Assembly: GCA_015039315.1 (NCBI GenBank)
Contig: WIDE01000036.1
Span: 148,729 to 212,728, forward strand
DNA from: Clavulina sp. PMI_390
Lineage: Eukaryota; Basidiomycota; Agaricomycetes; Cantharellales; Hydnaceae
Reading direction: 5' to 3'
DNA: 64,000 nt
Part shown: positions 21,890-39,393 of the stretch, in pieces
Position numbering within the stretch: the first letter of the stretch is position 1
Layout of the letters: every line of letters starts with the position of its first letter
Position numbers and translations under genes: made by a program
Notes under the pieces: generated by a model
The model's input: only the letters and a program-made list of their open reading frames with translations
What the model was told of the DNA's origin: nothing
Database searches by the model: none

Positions 21890-24228
21890 TACAATGGACT
21901 CCCAGTGCATCGCTTTATCGCCACAAGCCTCGCACAACACATAGCTTGCGTGGCTGTCTAGTTCATCGTGGGTGCACGTGGTTGGGTCTAAGCCATATAA
22001 TGTGACGATCTTGCTTATCAGGATTGATCCCACCTCGTCAAACGACAACGTTGCCTGGAGATTCTCAGTGTCAACCTCACCATCCGTGTATAATACAGAG
22101 TCGTAATAGCGATGAAGGGCACGGTAAGGTAGTCCGCGCCTTCCCCAGCTATCCTTTACGCTGTTAAACACGACAATCGCAAGGTCCAACATCTCCGAAT
22201 CCGACAGTGAAGGGCGTAGGTCCGTACGTCTTTGAAGGATGTTCGTGAAGTGATTTCGTACGCGCTGAGTGCAGCGAGTGACGTATTCCGAGATGAGCGT
22301 AAGAGCCTCAGAAGGGAGAGTGAGTATCTGTGAGCTATCTTTCCGATTTTCAAGTAGAGCATTAAAGCCTTCGTCCTGGGCCCATTTATCCAGCAGCGAC
22401 TGATAGAATAACATGTATGAGGAACGCGAAACGGAAAAGAATATGGCAAAACTACCCACGATGATTGCTCTGGACAAACGCAAAGAGTTTGGCCAGCCAT
22501 TACATGGGAGGTGATCGGTGGTGGGAAGCCGACGAACACACTCATCTCGAACCGCATCGGCAGCACAGTTGCGCGCAATTTTTCTCAACTGCTCGTGAAG
22601 CGTTTCAACTGCCTTCTCGACATGAGGAAGGATAGAAATTTGCTGTTTGGCCCATACTAGAAATGCGAGTGAGACGCACATCCTGAAGCAAAGTACTGGA
22701 ATGATCTCAACTGACCCCGATCTGTCAAACGCTTAGACTGGCGCATAGTAGGCATGCTGCGGTAGGTCCATGTATCAATTGAGTCGAGAAGTTCCCGCGC
22801 GTACCCTTGAGCTTCAAGGTGGTCCTTCAAACTATAGCGCATATCAATGGCGCGCAACCACTGTGGTAAGGTTAAAGAGCGAGAAGATAAAGTACGCACT
22901 CTGTAAGCCGTTCGTTCCGCACGGCTACGAGCTCGTCAGTTCTTTCGTCGATACGATCGAAAATCCACCTATGAATAGCATCAATTTGCTACTCTCCAAG
23001 ATTAATTGTAAATAAAATATACAATCCTGAAGCCAGTAGTTGAATCACATACTTTCTGCTCCTGGACTAATAGATCATTCTGAGACTGGTGAAACGCCGC
23101 GAGGGCAGTCTCGTCGCTCTCAAGTTCCTTCAGTCGAAGAGTAATAGCTTCAAACTGGGATCGCTTGCAGAGTGTGCTGAACAATGTCCAGCGCTCTCAT
23201 GTAACACTCTATTAGCACACCCTCAGAACCATTGTGGCCTATGATACTCACTTGAACCACGAAGAAATACTTTAGGCACTAATTCGCGCGCTTTATCGGT
23301 GAAATGAATGAAGTCGAGCCGTAAGTACGGATCTTGTCCTTCCTCACCACTATGAACACACACAACGATGCCTTAGGAATAAACTAGTCGCAAGCTGGAT
23401 CACGATCGAAAAGATGGAGACGTACGCGCATTTACGGCATCGCTCGCACCACCTACGTCTGATTTGCCATGCAAGTGTCGTTTTGTTCGCAGGGCTGCCC
23501 ATTTTCCCGCAACCCTATAATCAGGTTACAGGCCAGAAGAGTAGTGCGATATTATGAATATTCAATAATGGGAGAGGTGGCGACCACAAACACACCTGAC
23601 AATAGTGGCCGAAAATGAGACACGCATATCGTTGCTCAGTGATGTCTACGGGACACTCAGGCAAGTCTTCAACATTGAGTCTAGCATATCGCCAGATGGG
23701 CGCACTCGCTTGGGCGAGGAGAAATATCGCGAATATCTTGGAGCTCTGAACCAGATGAAGAAGGTCTGCAGGTCGAAGATAGGAACAAATCTGAGACATT
23801 CATTCATGAGCACAGCCCGGGGTATGACAGTATGCCAAACGATAAAAGCACACACCTCCCCAATGACCTCGTTCGGCATTAGAGTCAGGACGCTCGAGAG
23901 TTTCCCCTTCATGCGCTTTCGAGGGGGTCCTCTTGCGCTGCCTGCTTTGCGCTTGCGCGTTTGAACAGACATGAATTCATGCTCTGCACTCTCATATTAG
24001 AAAGCGGCGTGCCTCGGTAACTGATGTTATTGCTCACCAGAGTCTTCCCCTTGGCTTACTCCATCGTCGTCATGGTGGCTCCAATCGGCTGTGGTGCCTG
24101 GCTCATCTGGGGTGGCGTGGAGGCTTGGACTGGCCTTAGCAGCTTGTTTGAGGGAGCAGTCAGCAACCGAATACGAGGGGAGGGACTTCCTACACACTTA
24201 TTCGGGCACTCCTGCGAGTTCCAGACAT
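21890..24228 (-). CDS. F-box protein, copy E (3' part lost at an assembly gap)
   Basis: Starts MSGTRRSARI at 24,228. The acidic exon, the Lys/Arg-rich exon (RKRKAGSARGPPRKRMKGK), the F-box (TLMPNEVIGE, ICSYLRPADLLHLVQSS), WRYARLNVEDLPECPVD, HYCQ and the CxxC pair are present, followed by LKELESDETALAAFHQSQND, DTWTYRSMPTMRQSKRLTDR, VWAKQQISILPHVE and the conserved block through CEACGDKAMHWESIV. The last two exons, which in other copies hold RxLWRRLD and AQYRERDRQWYHKD, are lost in the gap. The coding part that can be seen is intact. Same inferred SCF adaptor role. Confidence 0.78.
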
Positions 24229-24239
24229 CGTATTAGGTA

Positions 24240-24317
24240 GGGTGCTGAGGAAGTTTCGAGTTGAGCGGCGGTTTGAAACAAGTGTCAACAAATGTGGATC
24301 GTGACATAACGCGCCGA
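24240..24317 (-). promoter_or_regulatory. Conserved upstream block of F-box copy E
   Basis: Matches 19,280-19,358 and 27,360-27,436 with gaggaagtttcga, gtcaacaaatgtgg and gtgacataacgcgccga. It lies directly before the ATG. Possible shared promoter. Confidence 0.5.
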
Positions 24318-24558
24318 GTTCGATGCCTGCGACGCGACAACACCATTAATCTATTGAGCTGATGCGTGGATGCTACCTATTACCACTTTGGACCGGCCTG
24401 AAACGTATCAAGAATACTAGTTGATCAATTTGATGGGCCAGGACCATCGGGGTTAGGCCGGAAATGAGGATGAAGTGACAAAGCTGCTATCAGCCATGGA
24501 ATAACCCCCAATCTCCCATCAGCTGTAACTAACACAATAAAGAAGATAATGCGTCGAT

Positions 24559-27348
24559 TATTTTTGATCTGGAGCGGGGGGCGGCCACTCCATGGCATCT
24601 TTGTGGTACCATTGCCGATCGCGTTCTCGGTATTGGGCAGCAGAAGCGTCATCGATGACGATATCTGGATGTCTATTAGGATGTTATTATTTAGATGTTA
24701 GTTATACGCGCTCCGACATATCAAACTCGGAATAGAGAACTGACTGAGAGATGATATGTTCTAGGATTTGGGCCCCTGTATGATACGACTGTGCACGAAG
24801 GCAAAGACGACAACGATCAAAAGGCTGATAGTTTGGTGAGCTGGTCCAGAAGGGATCGAAAGTGGCGCTCTCGGCCGCATCAAGACACCTCCACAAGCTA
24901 GTCTCTATCTCTCTGCCCTTATGGTCAAGCCCCCAGTGACGGCGCTAGTTAGAGAAAGCAAGGTCACTCTCCAGGACTAGTAGAGACGGATCGGGAAGGA
25001 TCTTACTGCAGACTCCCAGTGCATTGCTTTATCGCCACAAACCTCACATACGACATAGCGTGCGATGCTGTCCAGTTCGTCATGCGTGCAGGTGGCTGGG
25101 TCTAAACCATACAGTTTGATAATCTTGTGCATGAGGATTGATCCTACATCGTCGAATAACCACATCGCCTCAAGCTTCCCCACGTCAGCCTCACCATTGG
25201 TGTACACGACAGCCTCATAATAGCGATGGAGGGTACGGTAGGGTATTCCTAGCCTTCCCCAGCTACCCCCTGCGTTTTTGAACACGACAACGGCAAGGTC
25301 CAAGGTCTCCGAGTGCGAGAGCGATGAGTTAATGTCTGTTTGCGGTTGGAGTATGTTGGTGAAATAATCTTTTACTCGCTGAGTACATTCGGTGATGTAT
25401 TCCGAGATGAGCGCATGGATTTCAGAGGGTAGATTGGGTGTTTGGGATGTATCTTTCCGAGCTCGAAGGAGAGCATCAAAGGCTTCACCGGTGGCCCACT
25501 CATCAAGAAGCGACTGACAGAATAGCACGTTAGGATCACAGAGAAGTTGAGGTACAACAATGATACCCACCTTGATTGCTGCTGACAAGCGGGAGGAGTT
25601 AGGATAACCATTACTTGGGAGATGGTCTGCTGTTGGAAGACGACAGGCGCATTCGTCTCGGATTGCATTCGCAGCACAGGAGTACGCGATCTCCTTCAAC
25701 TCCTCATGAAACTTTCCCACCGCGGTTTCGACGTAAGGCAGGATAGCGGTCTGCTGTTTTGCCCAAACTAGGAGAGAATAGTGAGCACATATCTTGTCTT
25801 GAAGCGCAGCAGATATTTACTGACTTCGATCCGTCAAACGCTTAGACTGGCGCATGGTAGGCATGCTGCGCCAGGTCCACATATGGATAGAGTCAAGGAG
25901 TTCCCGGTTATACCCATGAGCTTGAAGATGATTCTTCAAACTATGAAGCAGATCAATACAACGTTAGTAGAGAGCCGGAAAGACGAAGAAAAAAAGCACT
26001 AACTCTGCGACTCGTTCAGTCCTGACAGCCACCAGTTCATCATATCTTTCGCCGGTACGATGCAGAATCCAGCTATGAATACTATCCGAATCCTACCCTC
26101 CGAGGATCAATTGTAAGAAGGGGTGTACGATCCTGGGATCTCAGTGGGTGAATTATGTACCTTTTGCTCTCGCTTTAGTACCTCGGTTTGGGACTGTTGA
26201 AACGCCGCAAGGGCGGTCTGGTCATCTTCAAGTTCTTTCAGTCGGAGAGTAAGAGCTTCAAACTGGGACCGCTTGCAGATGATACTGTACGTTTGCCATC
26301 GCTCTCATGTACTACCCTGTCAGCACGTAAACAGGAACATGGCGTTGCGTTTCACTCACTTGCACCACGAAGAGAGGATTTAGGCACTAGATCGCGCGCT
26401 TTGTTGGTATCATCAATGGAGTCGACACGGCAGTACTGCTGATCTTGGCCTTCCCCTGCGCTAAAAATTAAACAAAATATCAGGAAAAAAAAACCCTAAT
26501 GCAGCTAAATTTTAGTCGAGGGAAGAGGGGACTTACGCGCATTTGCGGCATCGCTCACACCATCGGCGCCTAATTTGCCAAGCAAGAGTCTTTATGCTCG
26601 CCTGGCTACCAGTTTTCCCACAACCCTATGAATGCATTCCGTGCTGAAAGATCAGGCATCATCGCTGACAGTAATCGAAGGTTGTAAAGCGGAAGTGGAG
26701 ATTCGCCACACACCTGGCAATAGTGACCAAATATGAGACACGCGTATTGCTGCTCAGTGATGTCTGTCGGACACTCGGGCAAGCCTTCGACATTGAGCCT
26801 CGTACACCGCCAGATAGGGGCACTTGCTTGGGCAAGGAGAAAAATAGCGAATATCTTGGAGCTCTGAACTAAATGAAGGAGGTCTGCAGGCTGAAGATAG
26901 GAACAAATCTGAGAAAGGGCTTGTTAGCACAGCCGAGGAGAGGACGGTAATATGAATGACAGAAGCACGCACCTCCCCAATAACCTCGTTTGGCATAATA
27001 TTCAGGACACTCGAAAGTTTCCCTTTCGTGCGCTTTCGAGGAGGTCCTCTTGCACCACCCGCTTTGCGCTTGCGCGTTTGAGCAGCAGGGAAGTCATGCT
27101 CTGCAATCCCTTATATTAGCGGTGGCGTGGCGAGTTTCGGCGACCATTCATATCACTTACCAGAGTCTTCGCCAACACTTCCTCCATCGTCATTATGCTC
27201 CCAATCATCTGTCGTGTCTGGCTCATCTGGGGCGACATCGAGGCTTGGAACGGCCTTAGCACCTAATTTGAGAGAACAATGAGCTGATAAATACGAAGCG
27301 AGTGGCGGTTTACAGACTTATGCGGGTGCTTCTGCGGGCTCCAGACAT
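24559..27348 (-). CDS. F-box protein, copy F
   Basis: The outermost, most upstream copy. Starts MSGARRSTRI at 27,348, stops at TAA 24,559, about 13 exons and roughly 650-680 aa. Residues 1-87 hold the basic start, an acidic exon and a Lys/Arg-rich stretch ending NIMPNEVIGE; the F-box continues ICSYLQPADLLHLVQSSKIF. Residues about 149-185 hold HYCQGCGKTGSQ and RRWCERCRKCA (CxxC pairs, possible zinc site). Later come RSQFEALTLRLKELEDDQ (helical), DSIHSWILHRTGERYDEL, HMWTWRSMPTMRQSKRLTDR, a block of about 145 residues ending CEVCGDKAMHWES, SLWRCLDAAESATFDPFW with RCRLCL, and AQYRERDRQWYHKDAMEWP. No lesion seen. Proteins of this type are expected to bind Skp1 and recruit a target for ubiquitination. 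Confidence 0.83.
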
Positions 27349-27359
27349 TGTGCTGGGCA

Positions 27360-27436
27360 GACTGCCGAGGAAGTTTCGACTCGAGAGTGGCTCGAAACAA
27401 GCGTCAACAAATGTGAACCGTGACATAACGCGGCGA
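27360..27436 (-). promoter_or_regulatory. Conserved upstream block of F-box copy F
   Basis: Third member of the block family before MSG-type F-box starts: gaggaagtttcga, gtcaacaaatgtg, gtgacataacgcggcga. Similarity to the other upstream regions ends past about 27,440, which marks the outer edge of the duplicated unit. Confidence 0.5.
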
Positions 27437-29706
27437 CAAATTTCAGTTACCGTTCCCAGTTACTCAGGCATTTCGAGAAAATCGTATCTCTCCTTACATG
27501 GCCCACCAAAAAGCTCCTTCTGCAGCTTGAGAGCGTTTGGGCGCGACTACGATTGCTCTACGGGCCCTGTCTCATGATTAGTTTCTTTCCAACCACCACA
27601 GCGTCTTCCACTCACACCCTCTCTCTGTGCGACTCAGACCTTCGTTCTATTTCCCATAATATCATGTTCACTTTCTTCGCATTTCAATATTGCCCTAGCC
27701 GTGCACATGCTCTACAACTAGTTGCGACAAGATATGGTTGTACGACAGAGGTGTTACTCCTCTGTAACCGCCTATACGCGTCCGAACACACTTCCACCCT
27801 CCCCGTACTCGTCGAAACTGTTCTCCCACATGGTGATAGCCACTCTTCGTATTGATGCTGGCAGTTTACTGCTAGGACGCTGAGCTGTCCACAGTAGCGT
27901 CGCATCATCAGTCTAAGACAGTGGGAACGGATGTTGGGCGAGATGGAACTGACTCTGGTACAGGAACAGCCTCGACTATCGGGGTGCGGTCTTGAAAAAG
28001 CCACTCCGGTGTTTTTGATATGTTGGAATCTGACGACGTCAATCACGCTTCCAGATAAATTCCTTCGGGACCGTTGGCTGTGATGAGCCGAAAGGATTCA
28101 CGAGATGGAGCTGCATCCCAATACTCACGACATATTAAGTCTAGCCGATGATATCACGACTGTTTTTGGATGGTTTTGGAGGGCTGAAAGGCTGCTTGGG
28201 TGCACGAGGCGTAGATGGTGAGATGGCCTGAACCAACCCCCCTCATATAAGGTATTGCATAACCACATACTGGAGTCATCATTGCTTGTGCGTACACATC
28301 CACTCACAAAAACAGTCATTATTCCTTGTATAATGACTCAAATAAACACACGATAGACGCTCCCTTGTCTCCACCAAACTTCAAAGGGCGGCTAATATTC
28401 ATTTTCGAAACAGGATTCGCCCCTACACCTCTGACTCGCCCTCTATCTCATTCAATCGGAGGATAGCGCCGCTGAGAAGCGGCCCCCTGATCCTTCCGAT
28501 CCATTGCGGCTGTTCTGACAACGCAATCGACGTGAACAACAACACGTCGAATGAATTGGGTCCAGTTGCCTTTTTAGGCGAGAAGCCACAAGGCTATGTA
28601 CATCCTTTCACGAACATTCTACTGATGAGAGCCACCCCATGCTCAGAAGGCGAATTTGACGCTATTCTGAGAGTAGCAACGGTTTCTCTTCAAGGCGAGC
28701 GCCTTTAATGATCAACCAAAACACTGGCTTCACCTCATGATGACTGCAGCACATGGGCCACCTTTGGGTGCCGCGGTGACACAAATAGTCTACTCCTGCA
28801 GCCGTGTAATTCTCTCACCGCCGCCCATGCATATAATACCGCCAAAATACACGCATATTCTCATCCGGTCGTCAGAGGGTAGCGAGTGTCTATCGTACTG
28901 CCACGGGCGGCAAGGCCGCTCAGCCGCACCGCACCAGTCGGGGCACAGCCAAAGCGCACGAACATCAATATTATTTATTGTCTTCTTCTCTTACTGACTC
29001 TTCGTATGAACTGCGGTGTCAGAAACTGATTATTATTCGCTTTATGGTCGCTTATCAGTTTTCCTTGAGGGCCACTGAGTCCTGCGGAATTTATCAGGCC
29101 AATTGCCTTTTTGGGCCCTGAGACACTGCACGTTTATCCGTCCAGCGCCAGGGTTTCAATTGTTTTCGAGTCATTGCTCGTTACATATGGCTGTGCATAG
29201 TTTCTTTCTCCTATATCACTACAATTATTCTCGATTCCCACTATCGCTAAGGTATCATGCCTGGTAGTTCTTCTCACTCCGGACGAACGGATGGGTAACT
29301 CGGGGTTCTGAGATCCGTGTTGTTTCAATCTGAATGTTAGAAGTTGCTTATGCGCTGTAGATGATTCGTCCATCCGATATAACAGAGAGATTGAGCCAGG
29401 AAAGCGCCAATTTTCAATGGCATGCTCCAGAAAACACATTTGACTGCATTAGAAACACAACGTCGTGAGACAATATCGATGCGATATGATGCCATCCTTT
29501 AGTCCTTGCCTCAAACATGGGCTCAGCCTCGTGTGCCTAGATGTATGTCGACGTCATAGCTGGTACGGCATGATGGGTGGGTCACTTTCTTCACTGAAGA
29601 TATGAAATGTTCGCCCAAACAGAGGAAAACAAGCACTAACGATCTTCATCTCCTCGACGTTCGCCTTTCGACTGGCGCCAAGCTCAGCGCTTGCAAGTTG
29701 ATCACC
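27437..29706. other. Gene-free interval of about 2.3 kb
   Basis: Both strands hold only short open frames with no recognisable domain, and none carries a convincing exon series. It separates the F-box array from the Mg2+ transporter gene and must contain the latter's promoter. I see no repeat, RNA gene or transposon remnant that I can support here. Confidence 0.6.
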
Positions 29707-32700
29707 ATGTCTTATCAAGACCAGAGCATGATCTCCTCGTCGCCAACATCGATCTTGGTTGACACGGACGCCTCCTATGCTCGGCGAGAGGAAGGGTTGA
29801 GCCAAGCGGCGCAACGTCATTCGCCGACACTTACGAGGACATTTGATGCTGAAGAAGCTATTGAGAGGCAGCGACAGATGGATGTCGACTCTGCAAGGCA
29901 ACTATGTGAGTGCCTTGTACCTGTCAATCAACAACCCCAGCTAAACTCGGAAGCGTCATAGCCCGAGCTCGCAGCGGCTCAATAAATATCCCGGGTAGGC
30001 CGGGACCACATCCTCGAGGCCCAGGCCGTACCGGCCATACTCTTTCCTCGATCTCATCATCTGGTTCTTCCCAACCCACCCATCACGACAGTCGCAACCA
30101 TAGTCACCACGAAACGACCTACCCCACTCTCTCGCAAACTGAAGAACAAGACATGGAATTTGCACGGGGCGGTGGAGTGCATGGTGCAGAAAACTTCCTC
30201 TACGAGGAAGATGAGGAGCGCCCACGGCTTTCTGATGCAATGCATATTACCACCGAGGAACCCGAGGAACAAGAGGAAGTGGTCCACCAACCAAACCTAT
30301 ACTTCTCTCAGGATCTTCTGCTGAACCATCGAGACCCAATGCTCGACGCTGATCTCATGAGACCGATGAATATCAACTATAATCCCACTGAGCCACTCAT
30401 CGGCAGTTATGATTCCCATCATGATACCTCCCACCCCACCTCCCACTCTCAAATTCCTCCTCATCTTCCACCCACCCAAACACAACAGCATCCCTCCTCT
30501 CCTCCAGACCAACTCCCTGGTCCATCTACCTACCCTGAAACGGTTGGACCTGCCAATCTCCCTCCCACATACCAGCCATCCTACTACAAGTCGAATTATG
30601 ATTTTACATTGCTGGAGGACTTCGCTGGAGAAGAGCGCCAAAGGCAAAGCCCAACTTTAGCCTTTGCAGCTGGTAACGGCATTGGTGCTGAGATCCGGCG
30701 GAGACTAGCACAAGCCGCGCCTCCCAAAGCACCTAGTTCGCCTGTAATCTTGAAACCTTTCCCTGCGCCAACGTCTCCACCTCCTCTGGAAACTCCCCAA
30801 ACAGGAGAGCTCATAGGAGACCTGTCCGAACCCGTCGTTGAAGAGCCAGAGAGCACCCAAAAAACCGACAGCAACATCCCAGCCATAAACCTCCCAGAGT
30901 CAGGATTTGTCCAAAGAAGACAGCGAAAGCTCAGCCATAGCAATCCACACCCGCGTCGCCAAGCAAAACTTGCCATGTTTGAGGGCGGCCTTGGGCCCCT
31001 CCCGCCTGCAACCGCCCTACCTAATATGCTTTCTGGTCTTGGTGGAGACGCACATATCGGCCGCTCATCATCGATAGCAGACCCCTCGCGCCCTTCGATG
31101 CCATTGCGCAATGACTCTGGGGCCGATCGTCCGTATCGATTCTCATTCTACTCGAATGCGCTCGCGGCGACCATCCACGCTCGAAGCCTCAGTGAGCTAC
31201 CCGCTGAAGGGCAAACCTTCGAGGATCTCTTCATGGGCAGACCTGGGACCGGGACACCATCTGCTACGGCTGGCCTCAGCGCTGCGCTGGGAGGGTCCAC
31301 TGCTTTCGCTGCCTCAACACCACTACCAGCCAGTGGCCCGCCGTCTGGTGCTGCTACGACACAGACAACTCCACGTGCCGTGACGCCTGCGCAAGAGGGC
31401 GCCAAACTCCCTGGCACTGCTTCGGGCACCTCGAGTGGGATAAAGCCCCCTGGCGCCAGGAACGGGATCTTCCCGAACCCGCTAGGCCCACCGCCCACTG
31501 CGCTCGACGATGAAATCGACAAACGTACATGGTGGCTAGATGTGTTAAATCCTACTGAAGAGGAGATGAAGATGCTCAGTCGGGTGGGTTCCCTTTTTGA
31601 TCCAGGCAAGATCTCCCAATTGACGTCGCTCTCGCTATAGGTATTCGCTATCCATCCTTTGACGACAGAGGATATCCTTATGGAGGAAGCTCGCGAGAAG
31701 ATCGAGTTGTTTAGGAACTATTATTTCGTGGGTGCCTTTTGTCGTAATTTATATTCAAACTGACGCTGGACCCTCATGACACCATCCTTGCAGGTCTGTT
31801 TCCGAGGCTTCGACCAGGACCCCTACAGCCCTACCCACTTGGAACCACTGAACATGTACGTGGTGGTCTTCAGAGAAGGTGTCCTATCCGTAAGCCCATC
31901 TCAATCTCCATCAGTCATGAAGCCATCCTAATGCTGCCCGCCACGTCCTATCCAGTTCCACTTTCGTCCCACCCCCCACCCCCAAAACGTCCGCCGCCGT
32001 ATCAAACAACTCAAAGACTACATCAATGTCACCTCGGACTGGATCTCCTATGCTCTTATTGATGACATTACCGATGCGTTCGGCCCACTCATTCAGAACA
32101 TTGAATATGAAGTCGACAGTATTGATGAGCTCGTGCTAATCCTTAAGGATGCCGATCAGAGCGACATGTTGCGGCGTATTGGGACATGCCGCAAGAAGGT
32201 CATGGGGCTATTGAGGTTGATGGGGAATAAGGCGGACGTCGTAAAGGGGCTCGCGAAGAGGAGCAATGAGAACTGGAGTGTGGCACCGAAATCGGATATT
32301 GTGCGTTCGTTTATAGACCCTTTCTGGAGAACTCCTAGCCTGATCTTCGTTTGCATATAGGGTCTCTACCTTTCTGACATCCAAGTATGTTCTCGCTCTT
32401 CCGCCAATCGCTTTCCGGCATGTTTGCTGACAGTTTGTTTCCTGGCTCTCAGGATCACTTGGTCACCATGACCCAAAACTTGAACCATTACGAGAAGATC
32501 CTCTCCCGCTCGCATTCAAACTATTTGGCCCAGATCTCAATCGAGATGACTGACGCAAACAACCAAATCAACGAAGTCCTCTCCAAACTGACTGCTCTTG
32601 GTACTGTGCTCGTGCCTATGAACTTGGTTACCGGTGAGCCCAGACCTCATTGTAAGTGGAGTCTTGCGACTGTTTGCTGACCTTGGGATGGGCAACTTCC

Positions 32701-32908
32701 GACAGGTCTTTGGGGTATGAACGTTCATGTGCCAGGACAGGATGTGGAGACAGGATACGCCTGGTTCCTCTCGTATGTCGCCAGCCACATCTCTCCTGGC
32801 CCGACTGGCACTAATGCTTGAATATTCCCTCACAGGATCGTTGGAATTTTGGTTGCGTTCGGCATTGTTGCTTTCATTGGAGCGTACAAATTGATGGTCT
32901 CCCGTTGA
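29707..32908 (+). CDS. CorA-family Mg2+ transporter (ALR1/MNR2 type)
   Basis: Nine exons: 29707-29905, 29962-31583, 31641-31727, 31794-31889, 31956-32300, 32361-32384, 32453-32633, 32706-32772, 32836-32908. They join in frame to about 897 aa. The first 560 residues or so are low-complexity and hydrophilic. The CorA domain follows: WWLDVLNPTEEEM, FAIHPLTTEDI, the helical cytoplasmic funnel (EYEVDSIDELVLIL), then membrane segment TM1 (KLTALGTVLVPMNLVTGLW) running into the family signature GMN in GLWGMNVHVPG, and TM2 (IVGILVAFGIVAFIGAYKL). The GMN motif forms the selectivity filter of Mg2+ channels in this family. The long N-terminus and IHPLTTEDI point to fungal ALR1/MNR2 of the plasma or vacuolar membrane; which one cannot be decided here. 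It ends right after TM2 with LMVSR. Confidence 0.92.
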
Positions 32909-33323
32909 TCTTTTCTCCCATGTGGACCATCTCTTTCTCATCTCCAGGCGCTGGACTTACCAGCTGATTTATGCTATCCTATCATCTTATCACTTTATAC
33001 CACTACTGCATTGCTCTTTCATGTTTTTCGCCCTCTCCTTGGATAGACACTTACCCCAATTGACAATAGCTTAGAGTCAATAACGTTATAAATCCCTGAG
33101 CGCGCTGCTCATCGTGAGGAAGCATGGTGTGGGCATCAATTAACAGACCTAGTAGGGTGGTACAACAACAGAAATCTCGAGCCAAAAAAACATAGGGCGA
33201 AGGATCAGCACAACCATAAAAGCACAGTACGATATTGTGATGGAATATTTAGGGATCGGAGAGAAAGCGCGAAAGCGGGCGGAAGAGAACGAGAAGTCCT
33301 GAACGCACGACACCACTAAAGGG

Positions 33324-39393
<6,070 letters not shown>

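Noticed and set aside
21566..22681. Long minus-strand frame of 371 codons running across the N-gap
   Set aside because: Right of the gap it is real F-box copy E exon sequence; left of the gap it is an out-of-frame reading of the copy D F-box exon. It is an artefact of the gap.
28550..29115. Repeated ttgcctttttggg-like stretches near 28,570, 29,103 and 45,520
   Set aside because: Short, with no shared flanks; probably chance.
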